Source: Aurelia coerulea (Eukaryota; Cnidaria; Scyphozoa; Semaeostomeae; Ulmaridae). From it: a stretch of 64,000 nucleotides of DNA. The translations under genes were made by a program, and so were the position numbers. Position 1 is the first letter of the stretch, and every line of letters begins with the position of its first letter. The stretch lies in the NCBI GenBank assembly GCA_039566865.1, contig CM076952.1, positions 13,474,501 through 13,538,500 on the forward strand, given 5' to 3'. Shown in pieces: positions 1 through 10,319 of the stretch. The notes under the pieces were generated by a model that ran no database searches, was not told the origin of the DNA, and saw nothing but the letters and a program-made list of their open reading frames with translations.

Positions 1-1
1 T

Positions 2-2068
2 GTTCGTGAATCAGATGAAATAGATTTGCTCGTGCAAAATTGGTCTAATATCCTTTCTTGCATCATTGAGAAGCATGCCCCTATGAAAACCATTCGTGTT
101 TCTGAAAAATATTGCCCTTGGATAAACAATGATCTCAAGGGGTTGATTAGGAGTAGAGATAAGCTCCGGAAAGCAGCTGTCAAGTCAAGGTCTTCTCTCC
201 TGTTGGACTCCTATAAGCATGTTAGGAATAAAGTCAATAGGCTAAATATTGATTTAAAACGGCAACACTTCACGCAAAAGATTCAAAATTCTGAAGGTAA
301 CATGAAGGAGACATGGAAAACCCTAAACCAGCTGATGAATAAACGATCCAAATCCACTAATATTGACCTCTTGAAACAAGATGGAAAAGATATTAGTAAC
401 AGAAAAGAAATTTCCGATACCATGAACCAGTACTTTTGTTCGGTTGGGAAAGCTCTAGCAGAGAAGATTGAGGATACACCTAACCCTCTCTTGTCAGGCG
501 AGTACCAACTGAACCCAAAGAACTTAAGGTTTGAATTTAAACCAATAGAGCTCCAGGATATTAGAGAAGCAATTGGCAAGATTAAAATCTCAAAGGGCTC
601 CGGAGTTGACGGTATCTCAAGCTATTTTCTGAAACTTGCCTTGCCATTCATTGAGAATTCTCTTGTTCTCATGTTTAATACCTCTTTGGAAACCGGCGTG
701 TTTCCTGATAGTTGGAAGACTGCCAGGGTTACACCGATTTACAAAGATGGCGAAAAGGCTACAAAATCAAACTATCGCCCTATTTCCGTCCTTCCCGTCA
801 TATCGAAGCTCTTTGAAAAGCTAGTTTTCAATCAATTGTACCAATATCTAAATAAGAATCGCCTTCTTTACAAGGGCCAGTCTGGCTTTAGAGAACTCTT
901 TTCCACAGTCTCCTGTTTACTTAAAAATACGGATGATTGGTACAAGGGATTTGACACAGGACACCACGTAGGATCAGTTTTTATCGACCTCAAAAAAGCT
1001 TTTGATACAGTGGACCATAAGATCCTTTGTGAAAAACTAATGCATTACGGCGTTCGTCATAGAGAAATAAAATGGTTTGAATCATATCTTTCGAACAGAA
1101 AACAGTTCTGTCGGGTTGGTGGAATTGACTCAGAAATTGACAATATCGAAGTTGGTGTACCGCAAGGCTTATGCCTTGGTCCCCTTCTCTTCCTTGTTTA
1201 CATCAATGACCTACCATGTGGTATTCAAAGCTCAACTGTGTCCATGTATGCTGACGATACCAGCCTTTCTTATCAATCTAAGGATTTGACTCAGCTGAAT
1301 GAGGCCATGAATAATGATCTCAAGAGTCTTGAATCTTGGTTGAAGGGAAACAAAATATCGCTAAATGTCGCGAAAACTCATTCCATGCTCATTTGCTCCA
1401 AATCTAAACAGAATTTCCTAAAAAGATCCAATGGAAAATTGGATCTTAAAATTCAGGAAGACAGTTTAGAGGTAGTGGACAAGACAAAGTACCTTGGTGT
1501 ACAAATTGATCAAAGCCTGGATTGGAAGGAACACATTAAATATGTCGCGTCGAAAGTTTCGAGGGCTATTGGTTTTCTGAAACATGCGAGGAGCCTCGTC
1601 CCTTCTACTTCCTTGATTAGTTTGTACAGAAGTATTGTGGAACCACATTTTCGTTATTGTTGCTCGGTTTGGGGCTGCTGTAGTTCCGCAGAAAAAAGCC
1701 GCTTGCAGAAGCTACAAAACAGAGCTGCTAGAATAATCACTGGTAGTCGTTTTGATGCCTCCGCCATGCCCCTTATAAAAAGGCTTGGTTGGCAAACGAT
1801 TGAGGAATTGATTGGTTCCGAGACCAAAGTCATGGTGTTTAAGGCATTAAATGGTCTTGCTCCTCAATATTTGACCGAACTTTTCTTGAAAAAGTCGCAG
1901 GGCTCCCTTCACACCCTCCGAAATACTTCTACTGACCTAAAGATACCATTAATGAAAAGTGGAAATGGTCAAAGATGTTTTTCGTTCAGAGGAGTAAAAT
2001 ATTGGAACAGCCTCTCAGCTGAGTCGAAGCAAGCCGTAAAACTCAATAGTTTTAAAACAACAATTTAG
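2..2068 (+). CDS. LINE ORF2 C-terminal part: reverse transcriptase
   Basis: The frame is uninterrupted from base 2 to a stop at 2066-2068 (about 688 codons). The true start is outside the window; the first in-frame near-cognate codon inside is not biologically meaningful. The N-terminal part is the endonuclease-RT linker (VSEKYCPWINNDL). RT motifs follow in order: the NYRPISVLPV block, motif A FIDLKKAFDTVDH (about residue 326), motif B GVPQGLCLGPLLF and motif C YADDTS (about residue 415), which holds the catalytic aspartate pair. The thumb/C-terminal region ends in the CR1-type FSFRGVKYWNSL block. The usual Ser after GVPQG is Leu, which may weaken activity. The product would reverse transcribe LINE RNA at a nicked target. 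Lack of stops over 2 kb suggests a young insertion. Confidence 0.9.
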   Translation, partial: VRESDEIDLLVQNWSNILSCIIEKHAPMKTIRVSEKYCPWINNDLKGLIRSRDKLRKAAVKSRSSLLLDSYKHVRNKVNRLNIDLKRQHFTQKIQNSEGNMKETWKTLNQLMNKRSKSTNIDLLKQDGKDISNRKEISDTMNQYFCSVGKALAEKIEDTPNPLLSGEYQLNPKNLRFEFKPIELQDIREAIGKIKISKGSGVDGISSYFLKLALPFIENSLVLMFNTSLETGVFPDSWKTARVTPIYKDGEKATKSNYRPISVLPVISKLFEKLVFNQLYQYLNKNRLLYKGQSGFRELFSTVSCLLKNTDDWYKGFDTGHHVGSVFIDLKKAFDTVDHKILCEKLMHYGVRHREIKWFESYLSNRKQFCRVGGIDSEIDNIEVGVPQGLCLGPLLFLVYINDLPCGIQSSTVSMYADDTSLSYQSKDLTQLNEAMNNDLKSLESWLKGNKISLNVAKTHSMLICSKSKQNFLKRSNGKLDLKIQEDSLEVVDKTKYLGVQIDQSLDWKEHIKYVASKVSRAIGFLKHARSLVPSTSLISLYRSIVEPHFRYCCSVWGCCSSAEKSRLQKLQNRAARIITGSRFDASAMPLIKRLGWQTIEELIGSETKVMVFKALNGLAPQYLTELFLKKSQGSLHTLRNTSTDLKIPLMKSGNGQRCFSFRGVKYWNSLSAESKQAVKLNSFKTTI

Positions 2069-2209
2069 GATATGTTTCTTTTTTGCACTTTTTGTTTTTT
2101 TTTTCTTCTGTAAATTAGAACAATTTTGTATTTTAGATTTTCATTTTGAAATCATATATTGTAATTATTTTAATAGTAGGTATATTCCATAAATTGTAAG
2201 ATTTTTGAC

Positions 2210-2289
2210 GGAGGGCCCCTTGTAAATCAGCCTTTGCTGAAGGGTTACCCTCCTATAAATAAATGACATGAAATGAAATGAAAATGAAG
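2210..2289 (+). other. LINE 3' stem-loop and ATGAA tail
   Basis: GGAGGG at 2210-2215 pairs with CCCTCC at 2248-2253. A tail of ATGAA-like units follows (2261-2289). The arrangement matches the other LINE copies in this window and is probably the RT recognition structure for target-primed reverse transcription. Confidence 0.7.
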
Positions 2290-3006
2290 ATACCTTAAAG
2301 CTAACGACCAAAGAGCGGAATAATCGCATCTCTCTTGTAACAACATTTAACAATACCCTCCCACCAATGGCTAAGATTATCCAAAACCGCTGGAAAAAAC
2401 TAAAACCAAACTTGAAAGATATTTTTAAGGAACCTGGTATGCTAGCCTATCGTAGGCTAAAGAACCTTAAAGAAATGGTAGGAAGCAATAACATTTTAAA
2501 TAACAAAGTTATCCGTAAGACACCCACAATAAATACTATTAAATTTTGTAAACCATGTAATGTTAGAAACAGTCTATGCTGTAATCACCTTAAATCTACC
2601 AACTCATTCACTAGTTTTGTAACTAAGAACACATATAAAATCTACCATGAATCCAACTGTAAAAGCAAAAATGTGATATATCTGTTAGAATGCACACGGT
2701 GCTCAAAACAATATGTCGGAAAGTCCGAATGGCCGTTCAATATTAGACTCAACATAGAATCTACATAGAATCAAATCAACAGACTACGATAAACTACTCC
2801 CCGTTGAACAACACTTTCGCCTAGCAAACCATGACTTCTCTACAGATGCAAATTTTACCATCATAGAAAAGATTGAAAAAAATGTATCAGATGAAATAAC
2901 TTTTATTTTAGAATCACATGAAGATAACTGGATGTTACATCTTAAAACCCTATCCCCAAATGGCCTAAACAGCAAACTTAACCACCCAGAAAGCATAAGA
3001 TTATAG
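2290..3006 (+). pseudogene. Penelope-like element C-terminal fragment with GIY-YIG nuclease, frameshifted
   Basis: Coding sequence begins immediately after the LINE tail, so the 5' part is missing. A linker resembling PLE proteins comes first. A cysteine cluster follows (KFCKPCNV ... CNH), then the GIY-YIG-type core NVIYLLECTRCSKQYVGKS, near residues 105-125 counted from 2367. The first frame stops at 2766-2768. The rest of the domain continues in another frame to 3006, with VEQHF, a conserved FILESHEDNW stretch and the typical SPNGLN ending. The frame change coincides with a short duplication of ACATAGAATC around 2753-2772. PLE proteins couple RT to a GIY-YIG endonuclease; this copy is not functional. 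Confidence 0.8.
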
Positions 3007-3177
3007 CTCTTTAACAAATGGATAAGCCACAGAATTACGTTCACTTTTTTGTCATTACATTATTTCCCTGTGGCTTGTTATTTCTTAATCATTCGTAATT
3101 TCAAACAATTAATTTAGCGTCATATTTGTAAACATAGATTGTAAAACCAGTTGCATTAGAAAATATCACTCATTCTC

Positions 3178-3201
3178 CTGATGATGACCACACGGTCGAA
3201 A
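3178..3201 (+). ncRNA. Hammerhead-like motif at PLE 3' end
   Basis: CTGATGA (3178-3184), one extra T, then stem GACC/GGTC with loop ACAC, then GAAA (3198-3201). It lies 170 bp after the PLE stop. PLEs are known to carry hammerhead ribozymes, but here one base separates the CTGANGA core from the stem, so cleavage activity is uncertain. Confidence 0.5.
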
Positions 3202-3283
3202 CTAGTTGGGAATTGAGATAAAATTTGTATGTATATATTCCAGCTCGTCTTTCTTTTTGTTCACCTTTATATATACATATATA

Positions 3284-3456
3284 TATGACTTATTGTAATT
3301 ATCAGGATCCCGCTCAGGCTATTGTTTTTATATTGTATTGTTATTTCAAGATTTATATGTATGCTCCATCTAATTTGGAAAGCTAATACTGATGAAGGCT
3401 TACGCCGAAACGTTTACTAGAATGTGTTTTTCTTGACTACATATATATATTCTCAT
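3284..3456 (+). mobile_element. PLE 3'-terminal fragment, left arm of a palindrome
   Basis: This stretch is nearly the reverse complement of 4613-4783. It includes a hammerhead-like motif at 3389-3410: CTGATGA, extra A, stem GGC/GCC, GAAA. The inverted partner is the 3' region of the minus-strand PLE at 5.0-6.0 kb, so this is the tail of a second copy of the same PLE family in the opposite direction. The two tails face each other across the foldback element at 3457-4612. Confidence 0.65.
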
Positions 3457-4612
3457 ACGGCCAGGTCTAAACCGCGGACAACGCGGACGACGCGGACAGG
3501 CGGACCAAACGTGAACAATAGTCCGCGGTTTTCTCGTCCGCGTTTTAGACTTTCACGCCGGTAAAATCTAAAATGCGGACAAGAAAACGGCGGACAAGTT
3601 TGTGACTTGTCTAAAAATATTGAATGGCTGTGATGATAAAGCTAGTTAACCAATCGAAAAAGGAAACATGGTTGAGAACTGACTGAAGAAATGTATTTTT
3701 TCGATTCCCTCCACTGGCTTCACTTCGCGTACTTAGGCCCATTCTTCCAAACGGCCACCCCTACCTGCATGAAATCTCTACCAAGGATTGCAACAGATTT
3801 AAAGAGCCACTGCTGACATAAGTGCTTTGCGCGCTTAGAAAATTGAAAGGAGGTAAACACCAATGGCGACGAAGAACAATGTTTTGTTTGCGCTTATTAT
3901 CGTTTATTGTTTTATGTTTCCGTCATTGCTGAAAACAAGAGAGGAACATTTCACACGTATTAACCACAATTCTATAGGCCCTTTCTTTACTTATAGCGTC
4001 TGTTTTATGATGTTAATTTGAAATACAGTCCTCTGGAGGGCAAAATGCCCTCGTCATTTTCTTTCGTAATTTGAACTTCGTATTTGAACCGTTCGATATG
4101 GCAAACTAAACCGTACAACAACAAGAACGACAGGAAATAATCCACATATCTGCGGATCACGCATCATGACCGTCCAAGAAGAAAGCGATGAAGATAATGA
4201 TGGAGGAGGCAACAGTGGAATTGAGGTAGGCTTCTTTCCACATCCGCGATAATGTTGACATGCTAGGCCAAAAAACACTTTTAGACACCCAGAAAGTCGA
4301 AGAAGCAATGCATTGTGGGATTCGCACAGGCGCAAAGCACATATGTCAGCAGTGGCTCTTTAAGAACAGTATTTGTGGAATACGAGAGGAATTGCACAAA
4401 GAGACAACGTTTTCTTCGGAGAAAAACAGAAAATTTAGGTAACGAACGTTCAAATTCATTATACTTGAATGGTCCGCGAAATTGTTGTCCGCGTTTTAGA
4501 TTTTACCGGCGTGAAAGTCTAAAACGCGGACGAGAAAACCGCGGACTATTGTTCACGTTTGGTCCGCCTGTCCGCGTCGTCCGCGTTGTCCGCGGTTTAG
4601 ACCTGGCCGTAT
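3457..4612. repeat. Foldback element with GCGGAC-rich inverted arms
   Basis: The arms at about 3457-3590 and 4485-4612 are near-perfect inverted copies. They start GGCCAGGTCTAAACCGCGGA and contain serial GCGGAC units (ACGCGGACGACGCGGAC). The central ~900 bp has no recognisable gene. Because the flanking PLE tails are themselves inverted copies, the true ends and TSD cannot be decided: the element may be 3457-4612, or the whole palindrome 3284-4783. Confidence 0.6.
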
Positions 4613-6010
4613 GAGAATATATATATGTAGTCAAGAAAAACACATTCGAGTAAACGTTTTGGCGTAAGCCGTCATCAGTAATAGCTTTACAAATTAGATG
4701 GAGCATACATATAAATCTTGAAATAACAATACAATATAAAAACAATAGCCTGAGCGGGATCCTGATTATTACAATAAGTCATAAAAGGTGCAAAATAGGG
4801 GTGTAGCCAAAGGCGGCAATGGGAAGATCAAAGAAAGCGCAGAGTAAAGAGCTGCTAAAGGCGGCGGCGGTGTCTGTCTCGCGGAAGCTAGAAAGAACAA
4901 AACGTGTGAACTAACAAAACAAGCAATAGAAAGATCCAAGAGCGGATTGGCAGAAAAGAGATCCCTAAAAAAACAGCGTGTGTCCATAATAAAAAGCTGA
5001 GCGCAAAAATCAAAACAACCAAACAACCAAAATGTAAACAAAAATCAAATCTATGTATCAACCTGCCTAGTGTTTAATCCCTTAGGGGCAAAGAAATCCA
5101 GCCGATATTGCCAGAAGCTTTCCCGCATCCTATTTCCCTCCGTTAGCCTATCGATTATCTTAATACTAATATCCTTCAGAAACCCGTGGTGGCCTTCTCC
5201 AGTAAAATGCCTGAAGAATTCCGCCTGGGGTACTGAGGCCCCCGAATTAAACTTATGACTGCACGCCTTGTAATTGTTAAACCTAAGCCTAAAAGGCGTG
5301 CAGGTGCTACCAACATATTGTACACCACAAACAGTACATTCCAACAAATACACAACATTTGACGAGTCACAATTAAACGAATAGTTTATCCGATATTCCC
5401 GGCTATCTATGTTTGAATGAAAATGTCCACTATTACTCATGACATTACACACTTGACAACGAGATTTACCACAACGAGAACATCCCTTCTTATCAGTCCC
5501 CCCATTTCCCTCACTACTGAGCCTAGCCCTAACAAGTATATCCTTAAGGTTCTTACATCTCCTAAATGCTATTAAAGGTGGCTCAGGAAACACCGCCCTA
5601 TGCTCCTCCGAGTTTGTGAGCATAGAATGAAATCTCCTGGCAACCTTCCCCAAACTATTGAGTGCTGGATGGTATGTGGCAACAAGTGGAACCCTTTCCC
5701 CCCTCCCTTGGTTATTGGTCCTATTTCCCGCATTTGCTAGAAGAGTTGTCCTATCCAACCTACGTACCCTATCTATTTGTTCGTTAACTAAAGTCTCTTC
5801 GTAGCCCCTGTCCTTAAGCCATCCAGCTAACTCGCCTACCCTCTCCTGAAATTGGCGATCTTCCGAGCATATCCTACGAAACCTAAGAGCCTGGCCATAG
5901 GGGATCGCCTTCTTCGTGTGCCAGGGGTGACAAGACTTCTTATGCACGTACTGATGTGTATCAGTTGGCTTGCAAAACAAGTCTGTCGAAAGGACTCCCC
6001 CCGCCCCCAC
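4613..6010 (-). mobile_element. Penelope-like element, 5'-truncated, minus strand
   Basis: The unit contains the C-terminal PLE coding region (5051-6010), a ~270-bp 3' UTR and the tail matching 3284-3456 in inverse orientation. The hammerhead-like motif in the tail (about 4657-4678) has AAAA where its sister has GAAA, so this copy's motif is mutated. The 5' side ends at about 6010 next to the tRNA-bearing repeat. Confidence 0.75.
5051..6010 (-). CDS. PLE protein C-terminus: RT end, zinc-binding linker, GIY-YIG endonuclease
   Basis: An open frame of 319 codons. Residues 1-60 (TDLFCKPTDTHQYVHKKSCHPWH, then IPYGQALRFRRICS) match the end of a PLE reverse transcriptase, so the catalytic RT core is missing. 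A linker follows, then a cysteine cluster CSRCGKSRCQVC (about residues 190-200) that probably binds zinc. The GIY-YIG domain has VVYLLECTVCGVQYVGST (about 233-250) and an arginine in FRLRFNNY. It ends with ESFWQYRLDF and PKGLN, where the Glu is the expected metal-binding residue. The intact full protein would nick DNA and prime reverse transcription. The apparent first Met is inside the RT domain and is not the native start. Confidence 0.85.
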   Translation of the reverse strand: MGAGGVLSTDLFCKPTDTHQYVHKKSCHPWHTKKAIPYGQALRFRRICSEDRQFQERVGELAGWLKDRGYEETLVNEQIDRVRRLDRTTLLANAGNRTNNQGRGERVPLVATYHPALNSLGKVARRFHSMLTNSEEHRAVFPEPPLIAFRRCKNLKDILVRARLSSEGNGGTDKKGCSRCGKSRCQVCNVMSNSGHFHSNIDSREYRINYSFNCDSSNVVYLLECTVCGVQYVGSTCTPFRLRFNNYKACSHKFNSGASVPQAEFFRHFTGEGHHGFLKDISIKIIDRLTEGNRMRESFWQYRLDFFAPKGLNTRQVDT

Positions 6011-6030
6011 GCTAACCTGAACAATATATA

Positions 6031-6319
6031 TATTGATACTTACATTTTCTTAACCATAATTTTGATACTAAAATTTCGACGAATGGAGAAAAATGGACAA
6101 ATTGAGGTGAGACCGAGATTCGAACTCGGAATCTTCTGCTTTCGTGGCAGACGCTCTACCAGTTGAACCATCTCACCATGCAAAGACGTGTATGCACGGA
6201 TCATAGATATCCATACTAGTGTGGTGACGTAATCTCTGTTATGTCTGGCCTGCGTGACTAAATGATGTCCAAAAGCAGGTTGGCGCGTTGCCTTCGACTT
6301 GACCAGAAATCACAGCACC
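6031..6319 (-). repeat. tRNA-bearing repeat, copy 1
   Basis: A ~290-bp unit repeated at 10360-10634 with high identity over its whole length, including sequence on both sides of the tRNA-like region. It begins with GATACTTACATTTTCTTAA and ends with CTTGACCAGAAAT. Its right end merges into the left arm of the foldback that carries copy 2, and is interrupted at 6320 by the 4-kb TTAA element. Confidence 0.75.
6106..6177 (-). tRNA. tRNA-like gene or tRNA pseudogene (anticodon position CGA)
   Basis: The reverse complement folds as a 72-nt cloverleaf: acceptor GGTGAGA/TCTCACC, D stem GTTC/GAGC, anticodon stem TCTGC/GCAGA, T stem CCGAG/CTCGG with TTCGAAT loop. Both internal promoter boxes look intact (TGGTTCAACTGGT and GTTCGAATC). 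The 7-nt anticodon loop is CACGAAA, so the anticodon position reads CGA (serine codons), but position 33 is A instead of the nearly invariant T. There is no long variable arm as in true tRNA-Ser. It lies within a dispersed repeat, so I favour a tRNA-derived repeat over a working tRNA gene. Confidence 0.6.
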
Positions 6320-8089
6320 TTAAAGGGCATATGAAGCGAAAAGTTTTTTCATCGAAATTGGTTAATTTTTGTGTGCTGATTCTGAATTTGTTATCAAAAT
6401 AATCATTTAATGAGCCATTGTGGCATAATTAACCAAAGTAAGGACTCAGATTATAAGAAAAAGTGACTGCGGAGCCTGGTGCGAGTGAGCCTCCATTCGG
6501 TGCGTGTGACGTATTGTGTTTATTACGTTTCGAGAGAAGACCAACATAACATTCCACACTCATTGCACTCATTTCGTATTGGCAAAGCAGAGTAAAGTCC
6601 TCTCGAAAAATATGTATAGCAGCGAAACAAACAAATCACAAGCCCTAGACGATACATCCAGCGATGTAGAAGATGTTGCAACGCACGATGGACGTTATTT
6701 GCCGTACCATCACGAGCCACTAGCTTCTAAATGAGCAAGCTCGAATTAATCTGAAGATGGGCCTTGCCTAGGAAGGGAAGGTTGTCGTCGCGAAGATGAA
6801 CCTCAAGGCAAGACAAGGATGATGGCATCAGACCATCACAACTTCGAGCCAGATTTGAAGACACAGTGTCGTTACATGAGTGGTAAGTTAACATTGAAAT
6901 CTTAATAAAATAGCTTCTTGTTGGGGGGAGGGGGAGGCCGTTCAACGCCGGGCGTTTGTGAAACGTGTTTGCTTGAATGAATGTCCAAATAATAATATGC
7001 ACTCAGATTCAACCTGGATGAATGTTTATATGGCCAGGCTACGATAGGCCAGGCGTTTAGGCTAGGCCAAGTTTTCTCTTTCTTTGAAACCAGAAAAATC
7101 ATGAATGGGCAATCCTCTGGTTGCCATTTCCCCCGCTCCTTTTGCAACAGGGTCTGATCTACTAGGCCTAGGGTAAAATGGGTAGACCAGGGGTGAAATG
7201 GGTGGTGTTGATTGCCAAAAGATTGCATATTGTAAACTATTCAATCAACATTAAATACTTCAAGTTGAAGGAGAGTGATGCTAACAGATGTAGCTAGCTA
7301 TAGAGAAAATGAGAACATCTGTTTTTACTTAATTTATTCACATGTTTTGTCTTATCCATTCTACCACAGTAGACCCTATCATTCCAGTTTTTCAATGTAG
7401 AAAAGTGGCCATTCCATTTTGTAAATTTCAAGCAGCAGACTTCTAATTGTCAGCATTTCCTTACTTTAGCAAACACTAAAAACATAACACTCTGCTTACA
7501 ACAGATTTCTACGAGATGTAGCTTACAGATGGCTGGCACGTTGGATCTTCAATTACAGTACCTTGGTTGTGACAACAGGTGGCACTGGCCTGCATGTGCA
7601 TCTAACTTTATTCAGAACAAATATCACATGCATGAACACAGAGGTTATAATGAGGTGGTAGAACATCAGTAAAGATCCATTAATTTGTATATAAATGTCG
7701 TGTTTATTGTTTTGTTGTTTCAAATCCTAACCCTGTTTCAAAGTCTGTTTCAAATTAGATGTTAGATGAGATTTGCAAAATGCGAAATTACTCAATGCAA
7801 ACCATCTTTATTGTTTTTAGTTTGCAGATATTTCACCCATTCCGTAATTTGAGACAGACAAGACTTTAGTTGGGCTGAAGTTAAAATGTAGCCTGTTGCG
7901 ACCAGTTTCAAAATTTTGATCTCTACCAAGATATCCATTTCAGTTTTATCATCCAAACATTTGTGGATCTTACTTTGTTTCAACAGAAAAACTGACAGTC
8001 AAATTTGGTCCATGTTAGAGATGCTCATTTGCTGCACATATCCAAGAAATGTGTGGCCTGCCTTTCTTGAAGTCACTATTTATTTGTGT

Positions 8090-8242
8090 CAGTGGAACCT
8101 CCACTAACAGACACCTCCAATAACAAATATTTTCATCCCCAAAATATAGTATTGCAAAAGATGACACCTCCACACAGCGGAAACCTCTACAATGGTCAAT
8201 AACATTGGTCCCATAAGTGCCTGTTACATGGAGGTTCCACTG
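8090..8242. mobile_element. Short Tigger/pogo-like MITE
   Basis: CAGTGGAACCTCCA at 8090 is the exact complement of TGGAGGTTCCACTG ending at 8242. The interior repeats ACACCTCCA-type words, as in pogo/Tigger ends. The expected TA duplication is not clean (flanks share only TGT). Confidence 0.5.
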
Positions 8243-9001
8243 TGTATCAAATGCTAAGATATGGCTACAATTTCTAGTGACTATGCTACAATACAGTTGC
8301 TTAGATAACAATAAATTTCAAGTCTCAAAAGATTTGATCTTCAAATCTTTAACTTCCTAGTCATTGTCAATTCCCCTTCTTTGGGTTTCCACATTTCCTA
8401 CATGTGTATGGCTCTCGTTTACTTGCATTAGAACCTTGTGTGGCAGTGGCATCTTGCTGTTTTGTTCTATTTGCAAATTGCATACTGTGTTGTTGCTCAG
8501 CTGAAATGTGAAGAATTGGATGTTGTGAGGGGAACATACTTCTTGGTGGTGAATTTATGGCATAGACTTCTTGGTAAAAGATGCAAATGTTTTTTTTTTC
8601 AAAATTCTGGTTTATGCTTTCCACAGTGCAAACTTAGGGATCATTTTTGGCTTGTAACAATTTGTTGTAATCATGCTGGATGTCTATCAACATTTAGTAT
8701 GATGGGGCAAAAATTTTTTCAACTGAACTTTGAGCCAAGAAGCAGCAAGAAATATTTGCGACTGAATATTTATGATAAGCACTGCCAATAACAAAAACTA
8801 AAATACTTACCAGGTGGGTGCAAAGGTGTTTGAATCATTTTCTGTCTGTTCAAACTGTGAAGTCAGTGGCTTTGAAACTTTTGACTCTTATTTGTCCATG
8901 ACTGTCTTCCTCACAAGGTTGGAGAGCTTTGCACAGCATATTTTATTTCATTATTTCTGCTACATATCCGTTGATAAAGTGGCATGATGAATTGGCTATC
9001 C

Positions 9002-9367
9002 AGGGGTACCAGCCTTTGCAGCTCTCTCCTTTGGGTAAACCCCCAGGGGGCCCTTTTTTATTTAAGATATGTGTGCTCAGGATACTTTTTTGGGTATGTT
9101 GGAAAAATTAAAAAATTTTGAAAAATATGAATTATAAATAAAACTAAAATGAAATTAGATTATTAAAAGAAAAAAACCTTATTACATTATCGAAATACAA
9201 TATGGAGAAATCTAGTCAGTCAAGGCATTTTCCTACAAATTTAAGATACTGATTACTTTTATTTTTTGGGAATGTAGGGTCAGGAAAAATATATTTTTGG
9301 GTCTAGTTTCATGCTAGAAATCATTTTTTTGAATTGATGCTTTGTACCCCACAGCCTGGGCACCCCT
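9002..9367. mobile_element. Possible 366-bp MITE
   Basis: Ends AGGGGTACC and GGCACCCCT form a short imperfect inverted repeat flanked by ATCC on both sides (8998-9001, 9368-9371). The inverted repeat is short, so this could be chance. Confidence 0.35.
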
Positions 9368-10319
9368 ATCCTAAATATAAATGAATACCTCCTGTGGGTA
9401 AACCAGCACAGCAGAACTTGCCACCTGGTTTTGTGACTTCCGTGTTTTGCTAAGAAGGCTTTTTATGGCTATCTGGGACGTCGAAACTCGAGTTGAAAGA
9501 TGAAGAAAAGAGCAAAGCTGATGTCGTTTAATTGCCAGTTTACAGGTTCTCGGATTATTTATTCTATGACAAACTGGTACTTTCTGCAAAGCAAAAATCC
9601 ACAACGAAGAGAAGCCAGTAAAAGTTTACTTTTGCCATGAAAATCGTTCTATTTAACTTAGGCCCTCTGATGTGCTCTGATCAAGGTTGAAGTCAAAGTC
9701 GTTCTTCCACAGCGTGGTAGGTTCATCACATTTGTTTTCGTCTTTATTCCGTACGAACTACATGGATGGATAAATTTGGGGTTTCGCAAACAAGCTAGTA
9801 AGCTTCATCGGTTCATCCGAGGGTTCATCATATGCATTTTCGTCCTCAAGACGCCGTTGCGAAATCTTGTTTACTTGGGTTTGTTCGTTGTTTACTGATT
9901 TGTGGGTCATTAATTCAAAAATTTCTAACATTCGCAGGCAAGGAAACAAGAATAACTTTGAATGAGCAATCAATTTCATTTCAATAAAACGTAAGCAAGT
10001 ATTTTCGAGCAAGAATATATCCTTGCACTGAAAGAAATCGTTTTCATTCCATTCTCCTTACTCTGTTTTACATGACACTATCGATGTCAGAAAACCGAAG
10101 GGATAAACACAATACGTCACAACCGGATTGCGAGGTCTGGGAAGCAGCGCCCTGACCACGTTCGCAGTGCGCCACATTCTTTGGCTATCCCGGGTAATTC
10201 GAAGCGCTAATTTGCAACTTTAGAGGCTGCAAATAAAAATTCTTTTCATGCCATCGTGTAAAGCGATGTTTGAAGTCCTAAAAACTTGAATAAAAATTTT
10301 CGCTTCATATGCCCTTTAA

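Larger units (their letters stand above)
1..2289 (+). mobile_element. CR1/L2-like LINE retrotransposon, 5' part outside window
   Basis: The reading frame is already open at the left edge, so the element continues outside the window. It contains the linker and RT region, a 3' UTR, a terminal stem-loop and a degenerate ATGAA tail ending near 2289. The protein is clearly related to the complete LINE at 14.4-19.1 kb; both share stretches such as VSEKYCPW/VSERYCPW and the RT core. The tail abuts PLE coding sequence directly, so this LINE probably inserted into a PLE. I cannot see the left TSD. Confidence 0.9.
6324..10315. mobile_element. 3.99-kb TTAA-flanked DNA transposon, apparently non-autonomous
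   Basis: The terminal inverted repeat is AGGGCATATGAAGCGAAAA at 6324 and its complement ending at 10315. It is flanked by TTAA on both sides (6320-6323, 10316-10319). An 18-bp perfect subterminal inverted repeat GTGACGTATTGTGTTTAT lies 182 bp and 195 bp from the ends (6506-6523, 10103-10120). The empty site can be read from the homologous arm at about 10700, which has TTCA at that point. TTAA targets are used by Kolobok and piggyBac families; the AGGG end suggests Kolobok. I see no transposase. A 72-codon frame at 6516-6734 contains YLPYHHEPLA, faintly like a recurrent cnidarian protein motif. Nested MITEs lie at 8090 and 9002. Confidence 0.85.

Noticed and set aside
6106..6177. Functional tRNA-Ser gene
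   Set aside because: A33 replaces T33, there is no long variable arm, and the sequence is part of a repeat whose other copy has a different anticodon.
9371..10012. Small genes on the minus strand near the right end of the 4-kb element
   Set aside because: Short frames without recognisable motifs in non-coding transposon sequence.
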